Shown here one piece after another: positions 1-5,180 of a stretch of 35,637 nucleotides of DNA (within the stretch, counting starts at the first letter, position 1; the number at the start of each line of letters is the position of its first letter). A program made the translations under genes and the position numbers. The notes below the pieces were generated by a model. It did not search any database. It saw nothing but the letters and a program-made list of their open reading frames with translations, and was not told the origin of the DNA. Origin of the DNA: a virus; the IMG/VR virus record IMGVR_UViG_3300044729_003563, positions 1 through 35,637 of that record. One strand, given 5' to 3'.

Positions 1-362
1 TCGTGGGCGAAGTGGCGAGCACCCTTGCCGTCGGGGTCGTCGTCGCAGGTGAAGGTCGTCCCGCAGGATTGCCAGGCCCAGGGCTTGTGGTGCTCGGTGA
101 ACCCGCCAAGAGCGCGTGCAAGGGTGTGTGCGCCTGGCTCAGCGATCCACACGTCGTAGGTGGGGCCGGGTTCGGGCTCGATCTCATGGGCGGGGACGAA
201 GACTTCGGCCTGGACCCAGTAGCCATTCCGCTCGGTGTCGTGGGTGTAGTGGCCGGCGCTTTCGCGGCCGATGATGCGGATCTCGGGGGAGTCGCCGAAT
301 TGGCCTACCTCGTGATAGGCGATGGCGGCCTGAGCGAGGCGACGAGGAAACGAGTTGGTCAT
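1..362 (-). CDS. Hypothetical protein, partial at left edge (small-protein paralogue family A)
   Basis: The gene runs off the left edge: 120 codons are visible and no stop. The start is ATG at 362 (MTNSFPRRLAQ), whose ATGA overlaps the stop of the upstream 41-aa gene. Residues about 47-57 (GYWVQAEVFVP) followed by an acidic-proline stretch (EIEPEPGP) resemble the strand-rich segment of the products of 684..1013 (AWVRAWVWVDDPDPEPGP) and 3944..4132 (AYVTVQVWVDRGD), so the three look like diverged paralogues. I do not recognise a function. There is no signal peptide or membrane segment. It is the last visible member of the leftward operon headed by the motif at 5.66 kb. Confidence 0.8.
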   Translation of the reverse strand, partial: MTNSFPRRLAQAAIAYHEVGQFGDSPEIRIIGRESAGHYTHDTERNGYWVQAEVFVPAHEIEPEPGPTYDVWIAEPGAHTLARALGGFTEHHKPWAWQSCGTTFTCDDDPDGKGARHFAH

Positions 363-484
363 TTGTCATCTATGCGATAGAAATAAGCCCAGCACTTGCC
401 GCGTTGTACGCGGACGCAGCGGGAGTTTGAGAATCCACCACGGCGGTAGAAGTCGGCTTTTGATATTTGTTCGTAGCCAATCAT
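359..484 (-). CDS. Very small conserved-type phage protein, 41 aa
   Basis: A 41-codon ORF starts MIGYEQISKADFYRRGGF and ends RIDDK. Its start overlaps the stop of the upstream gene and its stop overlaps the start of the downstream gene, both as ATGA, which is strong support despite the short length. The arrangement EQISKADFYxxGGFSNxR...GKCWxYFxR resembles a small protein found in many tailed phages, as far as I recall; its function is unknown. It is basic and aromatic-rich with two cysteines (C23, C31) that are not in a zinc-finger spacing. Product naming is an inference; the coding call is firm because of the overlaps. Confidence 0.75.
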   Translation of the reverse strand: MIGYEQISKADFYRRGGFSNSRCVRVQRGKCWAYFYRIDDK

Positions 485-684
485 TGTTTGAAAGTGTCAG
501 AGTGAATAATGCTTTGAACGATGGCATCAGTGGTGTCACCGTCGCCGCTAGACGTGAGAAACTTTCGGAGGGAAGCTTTGTCAGGGAACGACTTAATGAA
601 AGCTTGTAGTGCTTCATCGAAGTCCTCAATATCGGAATCGAACTGATTGGATAAGCGAGCGTCAAAGTAGTGGGTGTACGGCAT
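481..684 (-). CDS. Hypothetical acidic protein, 67 aa
   Basis: MPYTHYFDARLSNQF at the start, then a helical acidic segment (DSDIEDFDEALQAFIKSF) and a C-terminus HSDTFKQ. The start ATG forms TGATG with the stop of the upstream gene and lies exactly 6 nt after the GGTGA of a CCGGC/GCCGG hairpin (691..711), so its translation is probably coupled to the upstream gene. The stop overlaps the next start (ATGA). No function is recognised. Another minus-strand frame over the same bases (to 665) lacks these junctions and was discarded. Confidence 0.75.
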   Translation of the reverse strand: MPYTHYFDARLSNQFDSDIEDFDEALQAFIKSFPDKASLRKFLTSSGDGDTTDAIVQSIIHSDTFKQ

Positions 685-1013
685 CAGTCATCACCGGCAG
701 CAGCCGGGGCGAAAAAGCTGTCAACTTTGGTGGGGCCGGGCTCGGGGTCAGGGTCGTCCACCCACACCCAGGCCCGAACCCAAGCACCGCCAGCTTCAGG
801 CACGCGGGAGATCTCGGCAAAAACCTCGATACTTATGTGAGGGCCGGCATACTTGCGTTGAGCAAGGTTGACGTAGGGGTTGATGTTGCTCATTGAGATG
901 GTGTGCGGAACGTAGGTGAGCCGAGAAAGGATGCCGGCAACGGCTAGCTGGTGTAGCTGTTGGCGCGTGGATGGGTCTTGCAGGAAGGCTTTGATGTCGA
1001 GGCGCTTGATCAT
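684..1013 (-). CDS. Hypothetical protein, paralogue family A, with repeat-encoded C-terminal tail
   Basis: The product is 109 aa. The C-terminal half carries AWVRAWVWVDDPDPEPGP (residues 77-94), which matches the strand plus acidic-proline segment of the genes at 1..362 and 3944..4132. The last residues, APAAAGDD, are encoded by the hairpin repeat that covers the gene junction, so the tail is probably a by-product of the RNA element rather than part of the fold. The start overlaps the stop of the upstream gene (ATGA), and the stop forms TGATG with the next gene. Function unknown; no signal peptide. Confidence 0.8.
   Translation of the reverse strand: MIKRLDIKAFLQDPSTRQQLHQLAVAGILSRLTYVPHTISMSNINPYVNLAQRKYAGPHISIEVFAEISRVPEAGGAWVRAWVWVDDPDPEPGPTKVDSFFAPAAAGDD
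691..711 (-). repeat. Junction hairpin repeat, copy H1
   Basis: On the minus strand: CGCCCCGGC-TGCT-GCCGGTGA, a 5-bp CCGGC/GCCGG stem with a 4-nt loop. GGTGA, a word complementary to the UCACC of the 16S rRNA 3' end, lies 6 nt before the ATG at 684. The repeat is translated as APAAAGDD at the end of the upstream gene. Confidence 0.85.
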
Positions 1014-1219
1014 TCAGCTAGCTTGTCTGCAATGGACAGGCAACGCGGGCAACACTTGTTGGCAGGGCTGTGCCGGTGTTCGGCGGAGACCCATACTTCA
1101 GGATCTTTGACACCGCACAGTGTGAGACCCGTTTGGATGAAGTCATTGCGCAGGATGTGCGCAGGCGTATTGCGCAACTCATAAGCACGCCGCGCGGCTT
1201 TTTGTTGATGCCAGTTCAT
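1010..1219 (-). CDS. Hypothetical Cys-containing small protein, 69 aa
   Basis: MNWHQQKAARRAYELRN starts a basic helical N-terminus. The C-terminal part has a C35 and a CCPRC motif (residues 57-61), with His residues between (AEHRHS), so a small metal-binding fold is possible but not proven. The start ATG overlaps the stop of the upstream 55-aa gene as ATGA and has a good Shine-Dalgarno-like GGAGGAG just upstream. The stop overlaps the next start (ATGA). It belongs to the leftward operon of small genes. Function unknown. Confidence 0.75.
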   Translation of the reverse strand: MNWHQQKAARRAYELRNTPAHILRNDFIQTGLTLCGVKDPEVWVSAEHRHSPANKCCPRCLSIADKLAE

Positions 1220-1383
1220 GTCTCCTCCGCGTCACAGATGCGGGCATCGACCCACTCCCAGTAGCCCAGGCGGGTGGAGTCTTCAACGACCTCGGCCTGC
1301 CATTCGGAGAGGCCGTACTCGGGGTGCTCGCCCCAGTGGCCGCCATTGGCAGCTTTGAGGGAGGCAATGTCGGGGTCAGTCAT
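1216..1383 (-). CDS. Hypothetical protein, 55 aa
   Basis: MTDPDIASLKAANGGHWGEH opens a 55-aa acidic, Trp-rich protein containing LGYWEWVDARICD near its C-terminus. Its ATG lies 6 nt after the GGTGA of hairpin H2 and close behind the stop of the upstream gene (GACTGATGACTGAC). The stop overlaps the next start (ATGA). The GYWEWV segment recalls the GYWVQAEV segment of family A, so a distant relationship is possible. Function unknown. The coding call rests on the precise overlaps at both ends and on codon use. Confidence 0.75.
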   Translation of the reverse strand: MTDPDIASLKAANGGHWGEHPEYGLSEWQAEVVEDSTRLGYWEWVDARICDAEET

Positions 1384-1670
1384 CAGTCATCACCGGCAGT
1401 AGCCGGGGCGATAGTGTCGCAGTAGCGAGGTAAGACATTGCAGTAATCTTCGGTCCAGACTTGAATTGCATCACTGCTCCATCCGTGCGGTAGTTGCACG
1501 GAGTACATGCCGATCTCATGTGAAAAGAGATTGCCGTTGTTGCGATGATCGTTAAATTGCTTTAAGCATTCCTGGTAGTCGTAGTACCAGTCATAGCCTC
1601 CAACGCCGTGCGGAGGGATTGGCTGGAACTCGCATACCCAGATAGTCTGCATAGTCATGGAACGGTTCAT
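1383..1670 (-). CDS. Hypothetical protein, 95 aa, with repeat-encoded tail
   Basis: MNRSMTMQTIWVCEFQPIPP opens a Tyr/Trp-rich protein (GGYDWYYDYQECLKQF near the middle, VQLPHGWSSDAIQVW after it). The product ends APATAGDD, translated from hairpin copy H2. The start overlaps the stop of the upstream gene (CGATGAAC). Two later in-frame ATG codons (M5, M7) are possible alternative starts, but the first is the one 6 nt after the GGTGA word. No recognised function, signal peptide or membrane segment. Confidence 0.75.
   Translation of the reverse strand: MNRSMTMQTIWVCEFQPIPPHGVGGYDWYYDYQECLKQFNDHRNNGNLFSHEIGMYSVQLPHGWSSDAIQVWTEDYCNVLPRYCDTIAPATAGDD
1390..1410 (-). repeat. Junction hairpin repeat, copy H2
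   Basis: CCGGC-TACT-GCCGG stem-loop on the minus strand, with GGTGA exactly 6 nt before the ATG at 1383. It is translated as the C-terminal APATAGDD of the upstream gene. The loop differs from H1 while the stem is unchanged. Confidence 0.85.
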
Positions 1671-1906
1671 CGGTTATCACCGGCAGCAGCCGGGGCGAAA
1701 GTGCGGACCTTGATTGAGTCCCATTCCAGGGCTGCGCGATCAATCAGCTCGTAGACTTCGGACGGGTCAAGGTCCATGGAGAGCGCTACTACGTCAATAA
1801 CACGTTGACGGTCGGGAAGCAGAAGTTCTAGCGCACCCGACCCTTCGATTTCAGCGATTAGACGAGGGAACTGAATAGCATTATTCGCCCAGTTGTCTTG
1901 AGTCAT
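1667..1906 (-). CDS. Small acidic phage protein, 79 aa, with repeat-encoded tail
   Basis: MTQDNWANNAIQFPRLIAEI begins the protein. The layout FPRLIAEI...L..SMDLDPSEVYELIDRAALEWDSIK resembles a small hypothetical protein found in many phages, where it is usually about 60-75 aa and has no assigned role (recollection, not a search). The last residues, FAPAAAGDNR, come from hairpin copy H3. The start lies 6 nt after the GGTGA of copy H4, and the stop overlaps the next start (ATGA). It is mostly helical and acidic, probably a cytoplasmic soluble protein. Confidence 0.8.
   Translation of the reverse strand: MTQDNWANNAIQFPRLIAEIEGSGALELLLPDRQRVIDVVALSMDLDPSEVYELIDRAALEWDSIKVRTFAPAAAGDNR
1677..1697 (-). 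repeat. Junction hairpin repeat, copy H3
   Basis: CCGGC-TGCT-GCCGG stem-loop on the minus strand, with GGTGA 6 nt before the ATG at 1670. It is translated as APAAAGDNR at the end of the gene 1667..1906. Confidence 0.85.
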
Positions 1907-1912
1907 TGGTTG

Positions 1913-1933
1913 TCACCGGCAGCAGCCGGGGCG
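1913..1933 (-). repeat. Junction hairpin repeat, copy H4 (not reached by upstream translation)
   Basis: Same CCGGC-TGCT-GCCGG stem-loop with GGTGA 6 nt before the ATG at 1906. Unlike the other copies, the upstream gene stops at an in-frame TGA (1957..1959) before the repeat. Past that TGA the frame would continue through the repeat as APAAAGDNQ and stop at 1903. Confidence 0.85.
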
Positions 1934-1956
1934 AAGGGGTAGAGGGCGAGACGTGT

Positions 1957-2136
1957 TCAGAACGATGAAGTGATCCTGACCACGGGTTCCATGTGCGCAC
2001 CGGGGCTGGCCGAACAGTTCACCGTGAAGGCGAGCGAGGGGTACTTGTGCCTGAATGCAAGGAAGATCTTGGTCATTGCATTTTCCGCGTCGATGCGATC
2101 ATGGATCAGCTCGGATAGCTTGGGGTCAAGGTTCAT
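1957..2136 (-). CDS. Hypothetical protein, 59 aa, interrupted by in-frame TGA before its repeat-encoded tail
   Basis: MNLDPKLSELIHDRIDAENA starts the protein and VVRITSSF ends it. The start overlaps the stop of the upstream gene (ATGA) and lies 6 nt after the GGTGA of hairpin H5. After the TGA at 1957..1959 the same frame stays open for 17 more codons (TRLALYPFAPAAAGDNQ) to a second TGA at 1903..1905 that overlaps the next ATG, exactly as in its neighbours. The ancestral gene was therefore probably 1903..2136 (77 sense or recoded codons). The TGA could be a nonsense mutation, a sequencing error or a readthrough site. Function unknown. Confidence 0.75.
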   Translation of the reverse strand: MNLDPKLSELIHDRIDAENAMTKIFLAFRHKYPSLAFTVNCSASPGAHMEPVVRITSSF

Positions 2137-2591
2137 TGGTTGTCACCGGCAGCAGTCGGGGCGAGGTCGGGACGAATGGAGCGCAAGCGTTCCCAGTGTT
2201 CTGGCTTGAACCAGTTGGTTTCACCGCTTGTCGCCTTTTCGATCAGGCGCTGATCGAGGAGGTGCTGACGAACTTGATGAAGTTGCTTCAGAGCCTTGGC
2301 GGGTTGAGTGGTGCCCGCAAGGGAGAAGCCTGGGCGCCTTGCAGTGCGAACATCGGTTTCCAATACGGAGAGAAGCAGCAGGGCTTCTTCGCAGGCGTTC
2401 AAGGCACTGGCAACTCCCACCGATGGATAGCTGGATTTGTTGGCCTCGAGGAGGAGTGTCCCGTAGGCTTGCAAGAGCTTCTCTTCCACGGCCACCAACG
2501 AGGACTGTCGATATGAAGAGCGAACGTAAGACTCCCGGATTGAGGGAATAGCGTACTTCCGAAAGGCTTCTGAGCCGACATAGATTTTCAT
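2133..2591 (-). CDS. Hypothetical mostly helical protein, 152 aa, with repeat-encoded tail
   Basis: MKIYVGSEAFRKYAIPSIRE opens the protein. The middle is helical and Leu-rich (SALNACEEALLLLSVLET, KALKQLHQVRQHLLDQRL). It ends RPDLAPTAAGDNQ, where the last residues come from hairpin H5. The start forms TGATG with the upstream gene and lies 6 nt after the GGTGA of H6. The stop overlaps the next start (ATGA). No recognised domain, signal peptide or membrane span. The helices suggest a soluble oligomeric or adaptor-type protein, but this is only an inference. Confidence 0.8.
   Translation of the reverse strand: MKIYVGSEAFRKYAIPSIRESYVRSSYRQSSLVAVEEKLLQAYGTLLLEANKSSYPSVGVASALNACEEALLLLSVLETDVRTARRPGFSLAGTTQPAKALKQLHQVRQHLLDQRLIEKATSGETNWFKPEHWERLRSIRPDLAPTAAGDNQ
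2143..2163 (-). repeat. Junction hairpin repeat, copy H5
   Basis: CCGAC-TGCT-GCCGG on the minus strand. This is the only copy with a changed stem base (an A facing C), so its stem is weaker. GGTGA lies 6 nt before the ATG at 2136. It is translated as APTAAGDNQ at the end of the upstream gene. Confidence 0.8.
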
Positions 2592-3178
2592 CAGGATTCA
2601 CCGGCTTTCGCCGGGGCGAGGGGGAGCGTGGTGATTTGCGTGAAGCGCAGCTTCTTCGGCGGCACGATCACCGTGGGCTCGATCGTGGTTCTGGGGGTCC
2701 AGAACTCGTCGAAGGCGCGGGCCATGGCGGCGCGGTCCTGGGCGCCCCAGCCCGAGCGTCCTCCTTCGTGCCGGGGGTGCGCTCGCCAGCTGGGGGCGAT
2801 GATGCTGGCTATCGCGTAGAAAAAATCAGGCGCGGACCACCAGAGCTCAGTGAGGTTGCATGTCATCAGCTCGCCGACGTAGCGGGTCATGGGCTGAAGC
2901 TCCGAGAGGCTGTAGACCTTGGTTGGCCTATCGGGATCCGTAGAGAACTCAACCAGGCCGTGAGGCTTCTCGCGCCTGTCCACGACCGCCAGGTGCATGT
3001 CAAAGTCGCGGCAGTCCTTGCGGGTGGTCTTAGCCAGAGGGACGTAGGCCGTGGAGAGGCCGGCCTCGTGGATGATGCGGGTGGCGACGATCTCCGGGGT
3101 GATGGAGTGGAAGTCGCTCAGCTCATGGTGCTCGAGCAGGGCGTCCTTGAGCTTGGTGGCGATGGTGTAGTCGATCAT
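2591..3178 (-). CDS. Hypothetical protein, 195 aa, with repeat-encoded tail
   Basis: MIDYTIATKLKDALLEHHEL opens the protein. The start ATG at 3178 overlaps the upstream stop (ATGA) and follows a CU-rich leader (CGTCCTCTC). An upstream in-frame start at 3217 would add 13 residues inside the preceding gene and is less likely. The middle has LVEFSTDPDRPTKVYSLSEL and two Trp-rich stretches (LTELWWSAPDFFYAIASI). The tail APAKAGES is encoded by hairpin H6. No family is recognised with confidence; it looks like a soluble cytoplasmic protein. It forms TGATG with the next gene. Confidence 0.8.
   Translation of the reverse strand: MIDYTIATKLKDALLEHHELSDFHSITPEIVATRIIHEAGLSTAYVPLAKTTRKDCRDFDMHLAVVDRREKPHGLVEFSTDPDRPTKVYSLSELQPMTRYVGELMTCNLTELWWSAPDFFYAIASIIAPSWRAHPRHEGGRSGWGAQDRAAMARAFDEFWTPRTTIEPTVIVPPKKLRFTQITTLPLAPAKAGES
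2598..2618 (-). repeat. Junction hairpin repeat, copy H6
   Basis: CCGGC-GAAA-GCCGG on the minus strand, a stem closed by a GNRA-type loop. GGTGA lies 6 nt before the ATG at 2591. It is translated as APAKAGES. Confidence 0.85.
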
Positions 3179-3741
3179 GAGGATTGAGAGAGGACGGGGT
3201 TGACAATGTCGACCCACTTGATCTGGTGAGCCTTGAGGCGGATGTAGCTGTTGAGCATCAGTCCTTTGCGGCCGAGGTCCTGGGTGACCTCGTACTGCCG
3301 GCCGACGTGGGACGCCTCGAAGTGATCGCCCAGGCGGATGGTGCTGCCGACCGCCGGGCGGACGCGTTTGCGGCTGACTGCCTGCTGCGCGTGGTGGTCA
3401 CGCACGAAGTCCCGCCAGGTGCGCCGGCTGCCGCGATGGCCATCGACGGGGCACGATGGCGGCTCAGGAGCCCGGTCAAGCCAGCGCAGTGGGCAGTCGT
3501 AGTGGAAGGGGCCCATGGATTCGTCCATGTCCTTGTAGCCCCAGCAGCCGTTGTCGCGCTGCAGCAGGAATAGACCGATGAGGGGGTCCTGGTTCTTGGG
3601 CTTGATCAGGACCCAGAGCCTGTTGCCACGGACGGCGTGACCCATCAGGGCGAGGGTGCCGCCAGCAAAGAAGTTCCGGGTGAGGATTTCCTTGACGAAG
3701 GAGTCCTTGGATTGAGGGTGAGTGTTGTAGAGCCAGCCCAT
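3175..3741 (-). CDS. MGWLY-type hypothetical protein, 188 aa
   Basis: MGWLYNTHPQSKDSFVKEIL begins the protein. Around residue 85 it has the string WGYKDMDESMGPFHYDCPL, which I recognise as the conserved core of a hypothetical-protein family (MGWLF/MGWLY proteins) common on phages and plasmids; I believe it is catalogued as DUF6927 but could not check. Function unknown. The C-terminal third (VGSTIRLGDHF..., LGRKGLMLNSYIRLKAHQI) looks like a small beta-barrel. The start lies 6 nt after the GGTGA of H7, and the stop overlaps the next ATG. Its last codons contain the CGTCCTCTC leader of the next gene. Confidence 0.8.
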   Translation of the reverse strand: MGWLYNTHPQSKDSFVKEILTRNFFAGGTLALMGHAVRGNRLWVLIKPKNQDPLIGLFLLQRDNGCWGYKDMDESMGPFHYDCPLRWLDRAPEPPSCPVDGHRGSRRTWRDFVRDHHAQQAVSRKRVRPAVGSTIRLGDHFEASHVGRQYEVTQDLGRKGLMLNSYIRLKAHQIKWVDIVNPVLSQSS

Positions 3742-3944
3742 CAGGATTCACCGGCTGCCGCCGGGGCGAGGGTCAATGCGCTGGAGCCCTCAGGGCTGAG
3801 GATCACCGATGAGAAGGCCTTGCCCCCTTGGGACCAGAGAGTGACCTTGTAGCCGTCACCAAGCGGGGTGATGCTCAGGTCGCACTCGTGCTCAGAGGTG
3901 ATCCATGTTTCGTAGCCCCGGGGCAGGAGCTTGGGAATGCTCAT
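3741..3944 (-). CDS. Small beta-rich hypothetical protein, 67 aa, with repeat-encoded tail
   Basis: MSIPKLLPRGYETWITSEHE starts a short protein with alternating strands (CDLSITPLGDGYKVTLWSQG, AFSSVILSPEG). The tail LAPAAAGES is encoded by hairpin H7. The start lies 6 nt after the GGTGA of H8, and the stop forms TGATG with the next gene. Function unknown. The strand pattern and size suggest a single small beta-sheet domain. Confidence 0.75.
   Translation of the reverse strand: MSIPKLLPRGYETWITSEHECDLSITPLGDGYKVTLWSQGGKAFSSVILSPEGSSALTLAPAAAGES
3748..3768 (-). repeat. Junction hairpin repeat, copy H7
   Basis: CCGGC-GGCA-GCCGG stem-loop on the minus strand, with GGTGA 6 nt before the ATG at 3741. 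Translated as APAAAGES. Confidence 0.85.
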
Positions 3945-4132
3945 CAGGATTCACCGGCTGTTGCCGGGGAGGAAGGAAACTTTTGCGCATCGCCGCGGTC
4001 AACCCACACCTGCACTGTCACGTAGGCGCCGTCTTCGGCGCGCTCGACGGGCGCTTCGTCGACGATGCGTGTATAAAAGCCCCCGTGAAATTCGCGGGCG
4101 GCATCGATGTACTGCTGGTTCGATGGTTCCAT
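3944..4132 (-). CDS. Hypothetical protein, paralogue family A, 62 aa, with repeat-encoded tail
   Basis: MEPSNQQYIDAAREFHGGFY opens the protein, followed by TRIVDEAPVERAEDGAYVTV and QVWVDRGDAQKF. The GAYVTVQVWVD segment corresponds to GAWVRAWVWVD of the gene at 684..1013 and to GYWVQAEVFV at 1..362, so this is a short family member. The tail SPATAGES comes from hairpin H8. The start lies 6 nt after the GGTGA of H9 (TAATG junction). Function unknown. Confidence 0.75.
   Translation of the reverse strand: MEPSNQQYIDAAREFHGGFYTRIVDEAPVERAEDGAYVTVQVWVDRGDAQKFPSSPATAGES
3951..3970 (-). repeat. Junction hairpin repeat, copy H8
   Basis: CCGGC-AACA-GCCGG on the minus strand; the outer GCG flank of the other copies is missing. 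GGTGA lies 6 nt before the ATG at 3944. Translated as SPATAGES. Confidence 0.8.
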
Positions 4133-4467
4133 TAGCTATCACCGGCTCCCGCCGGGGTACAAAGGGATCGGGTCTTCAGCCCGGTGTGCCGCTCAAAGGC
4201 GGCCAGCGCTTCCGGGGAGTTGCCGCCGATGTGCCAGGCGTAGTCCTCTGTTGGCGTGACGCACTGCTTCCAGTCGTACACCTCGAAGACCGTGCCGTTG
4301 TGGCAGCGGAAGCACCATTCAGCCGTGGTCTTGTCGCCCATGAGGACATGCGGTATGGCAAGCAGGGCGACCAAGACGGTGTAGTTCGTAGTGCAGTAGC
4401 CCTGCAGGCCGGTGCCGCCCGGATTGCCGCGGCCGAGCACGGCCAGCGGATGGAGGTTGGAGCTCAT
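4132..4467 (-). CDS. Conserved-type phage protein, 111 aa, with repeat-encoded tail
   Basis: MSSNLHPLAVLGRGNPGGTG is followed by LQGYCTTNYTVLVALLAIPH, then a D-K-T-x-A-E-W segment, GTVFEVYDWKQC and AWHIGG near residue 78. This order (QGY...; D.KT..EW; G.VFEVYDWK; WHIGG) resembles a hypothetical protein of many siphoviruses that I have seen without an assigned function. The tail TPAGAGDS is encoded by hairpin H9. The start overlaps the upstream stop (ATGA), and the stop joins the next gene as TAATG. The hydrophobic stretch near residues 31-41 is too short to be a confident membrane span. Confidence 0.8.
   Translation of the reverse strand: MSSNLHPLAVLGRGNPGGTGLQGYCTTNYTVLVALLAIPHVLMGDKTTAEWCFRCHNGTVFEVYDWKQCVTPTEDYAWHIGGNSPEALAAFERHTGLKTRSLCTPAGAGDS
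4139..4158 (-). repeat. Junction hairpin repeat, copy H9
   Basis: CCGGC-GGGA-GCCGG on the minus strand (GNRA-type loop), with GGTGA 6 nt before the ATG at 4132. Translated as TPAGAGDS; the upstream stop is TAA rather than TGA. Confidence 0.85.
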
Positions 4468-4733
4468 GGCCGGCGCAGGTAGACGGGACAGAGCTGTGAG
4501 ACGCTGTCGACGAACTCAGCGGTATCGACAGTGGTGGTCGTGCCGCTGTAGTTGATCATTGGCGAGTTGCGATGCGGGGCCGCGTTCTCGGTGAGGGCCA
4601 TCCGCAGAGCAGTGTCGAAGTCGAGCCCAAGCGAGCGGAGCCGGCAGTAGCGAGAAGCCGCGAGGTTGGGGTAGAACTGCGCCATGGCTGGCGGTGCCGC
4701 CAGTAGCGCAAGCACGAGGAGGAGCGGTTTCAC
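4464..4733 (-). CDS. Exported hypothetical protein with signal peptide, 89 aa
   Basis: GTG start (overlapping the upstream stop as GTGA), then a classic short signal peptide: KP, the hydrophobic run LLLVLALLAAPPA and a likely cleavage after AMA (about residue 18), leaving QFYPNLAASRYCRLRS as the mature N-terminus. The mature protein is about 70 aa with two cysteines (C30, C82) that could form a disulphide in the periplasm. It is the one clear secreted product in this operon. Similar small exported phage proteins can alter the host envelope or block superinfection, but nothing here shows a specific role. The stop overlaps the next start (ATGA). Confidence 0.8.
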   Translation of the reverse strand: MKPLLLVLALLAAPPAMAQFYPNLAASRYCRLRSLGLDFDTALRMALTENAAPHRNSPMINYSGTTTTVDTAEFVDSVSQLCPVYLRRP

Positions 4734-4996
4734 GTAGCAGAAGAGAGCGGAGTGGAGGCGTAGCGAATGGCGGAGCGGAGCTTGGCGAGGCAGTGATCCC
4801 TGCTGCCCCGGGCCCAGAGCTCGTCAGCTGGGACGTAGGGACTGATGTCGGCGAGGATCCGATGAATGAAGTAGGTGCGCGGATGTGAAGCCTTGGCGCG
4901 CACCGTGAAGGAGTAGCGGGGAGCCTTCTCACCCCAGCGCTTGAAGGACAGCTGGTTGAGTTGCTCCACCGCTTGGGGAATCGTGAGCTGGGTCAT
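4730..4996 (-). CDS. Hypothetical protein, 88 aa
   Basis: The chosen start is ATG at 4996 (MTQLTIPQAVEQLNQLSF), 4 nt after the stop of the upstream 56-aa gene. The frame is open further upstream, but that stretch belongs to another gene in a different frame. The protein is basic, with RYSFTVRAKASHPRTYFIHR and a C-terminal half of helices (ADELWARGSRDHCLAKLRSA). Function unknown. The stop overlaps the GTG of the exported-protein gene. Confidence 0.75.
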   Translation of the reverse strand: MTQLTIPQAVEQLNQLSFKRWGEKAPRYSFTVRAKASHPRTYFIHRILADISPYVPADELWARGSRDHCLAKLRSAIRYASTPLSSAT

Positions 4997-5000
4997 GGCG

Positions 5001-5171
5001 TCAATCCGGGAGTGTTCCCTGTTCGAGGTCATCAATGCAGCGGCCGGTGGCCCGCACTGCGTTAGCGACGTGATCGAGGGTGTCGGAGTTCCACTCCTTG
5101 CCGTCGAGCAGGCTCTGGATGAGATCCATGGCGCGCTCGTCGCTGATGTAGCTGTAAGTGGACTTGGGCAT
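5001..5171 (-). CDS. Hypothetical acidic protein, 56 aa
   Basis: MPKSTYSYISDERAMDLIQS begins and DDLEQGTLPD ends this 56-aa protein. It is helical and acidic, with no cysteine pair or membrane span. It starts 9 nt after the stop of the 147-aa gene upstream and ends 4 nt before the next ATG, with CTTTTCCCC as leader. The gene fills an otherwise empty gap and its codon third positions are mostly G/C. Function unknown. Confidence 0.7.
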   Translation of the reverse strand: MPKSTYSYISDERAMDLIQSLLDGKEWNSDTLDHVANAVRATGRCIDDLEQGTLPD

Positions 5172-5180
5172 GGGGAAAAG

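Noticed and set aside
3-380. Plus-strand open frame of 125 codons at the left edge
   Set aside because: It is antisense to the leftward gene 1..362, which has the ATGA junction with the 41-aa gene and better codon use.
691-4158. Junction hairpins read as rho-independent terminators
   Set aside because: The stems are only 5 bp and are followed by GGTGA and a start codon, not by a T run; genes continue immediately downstream.
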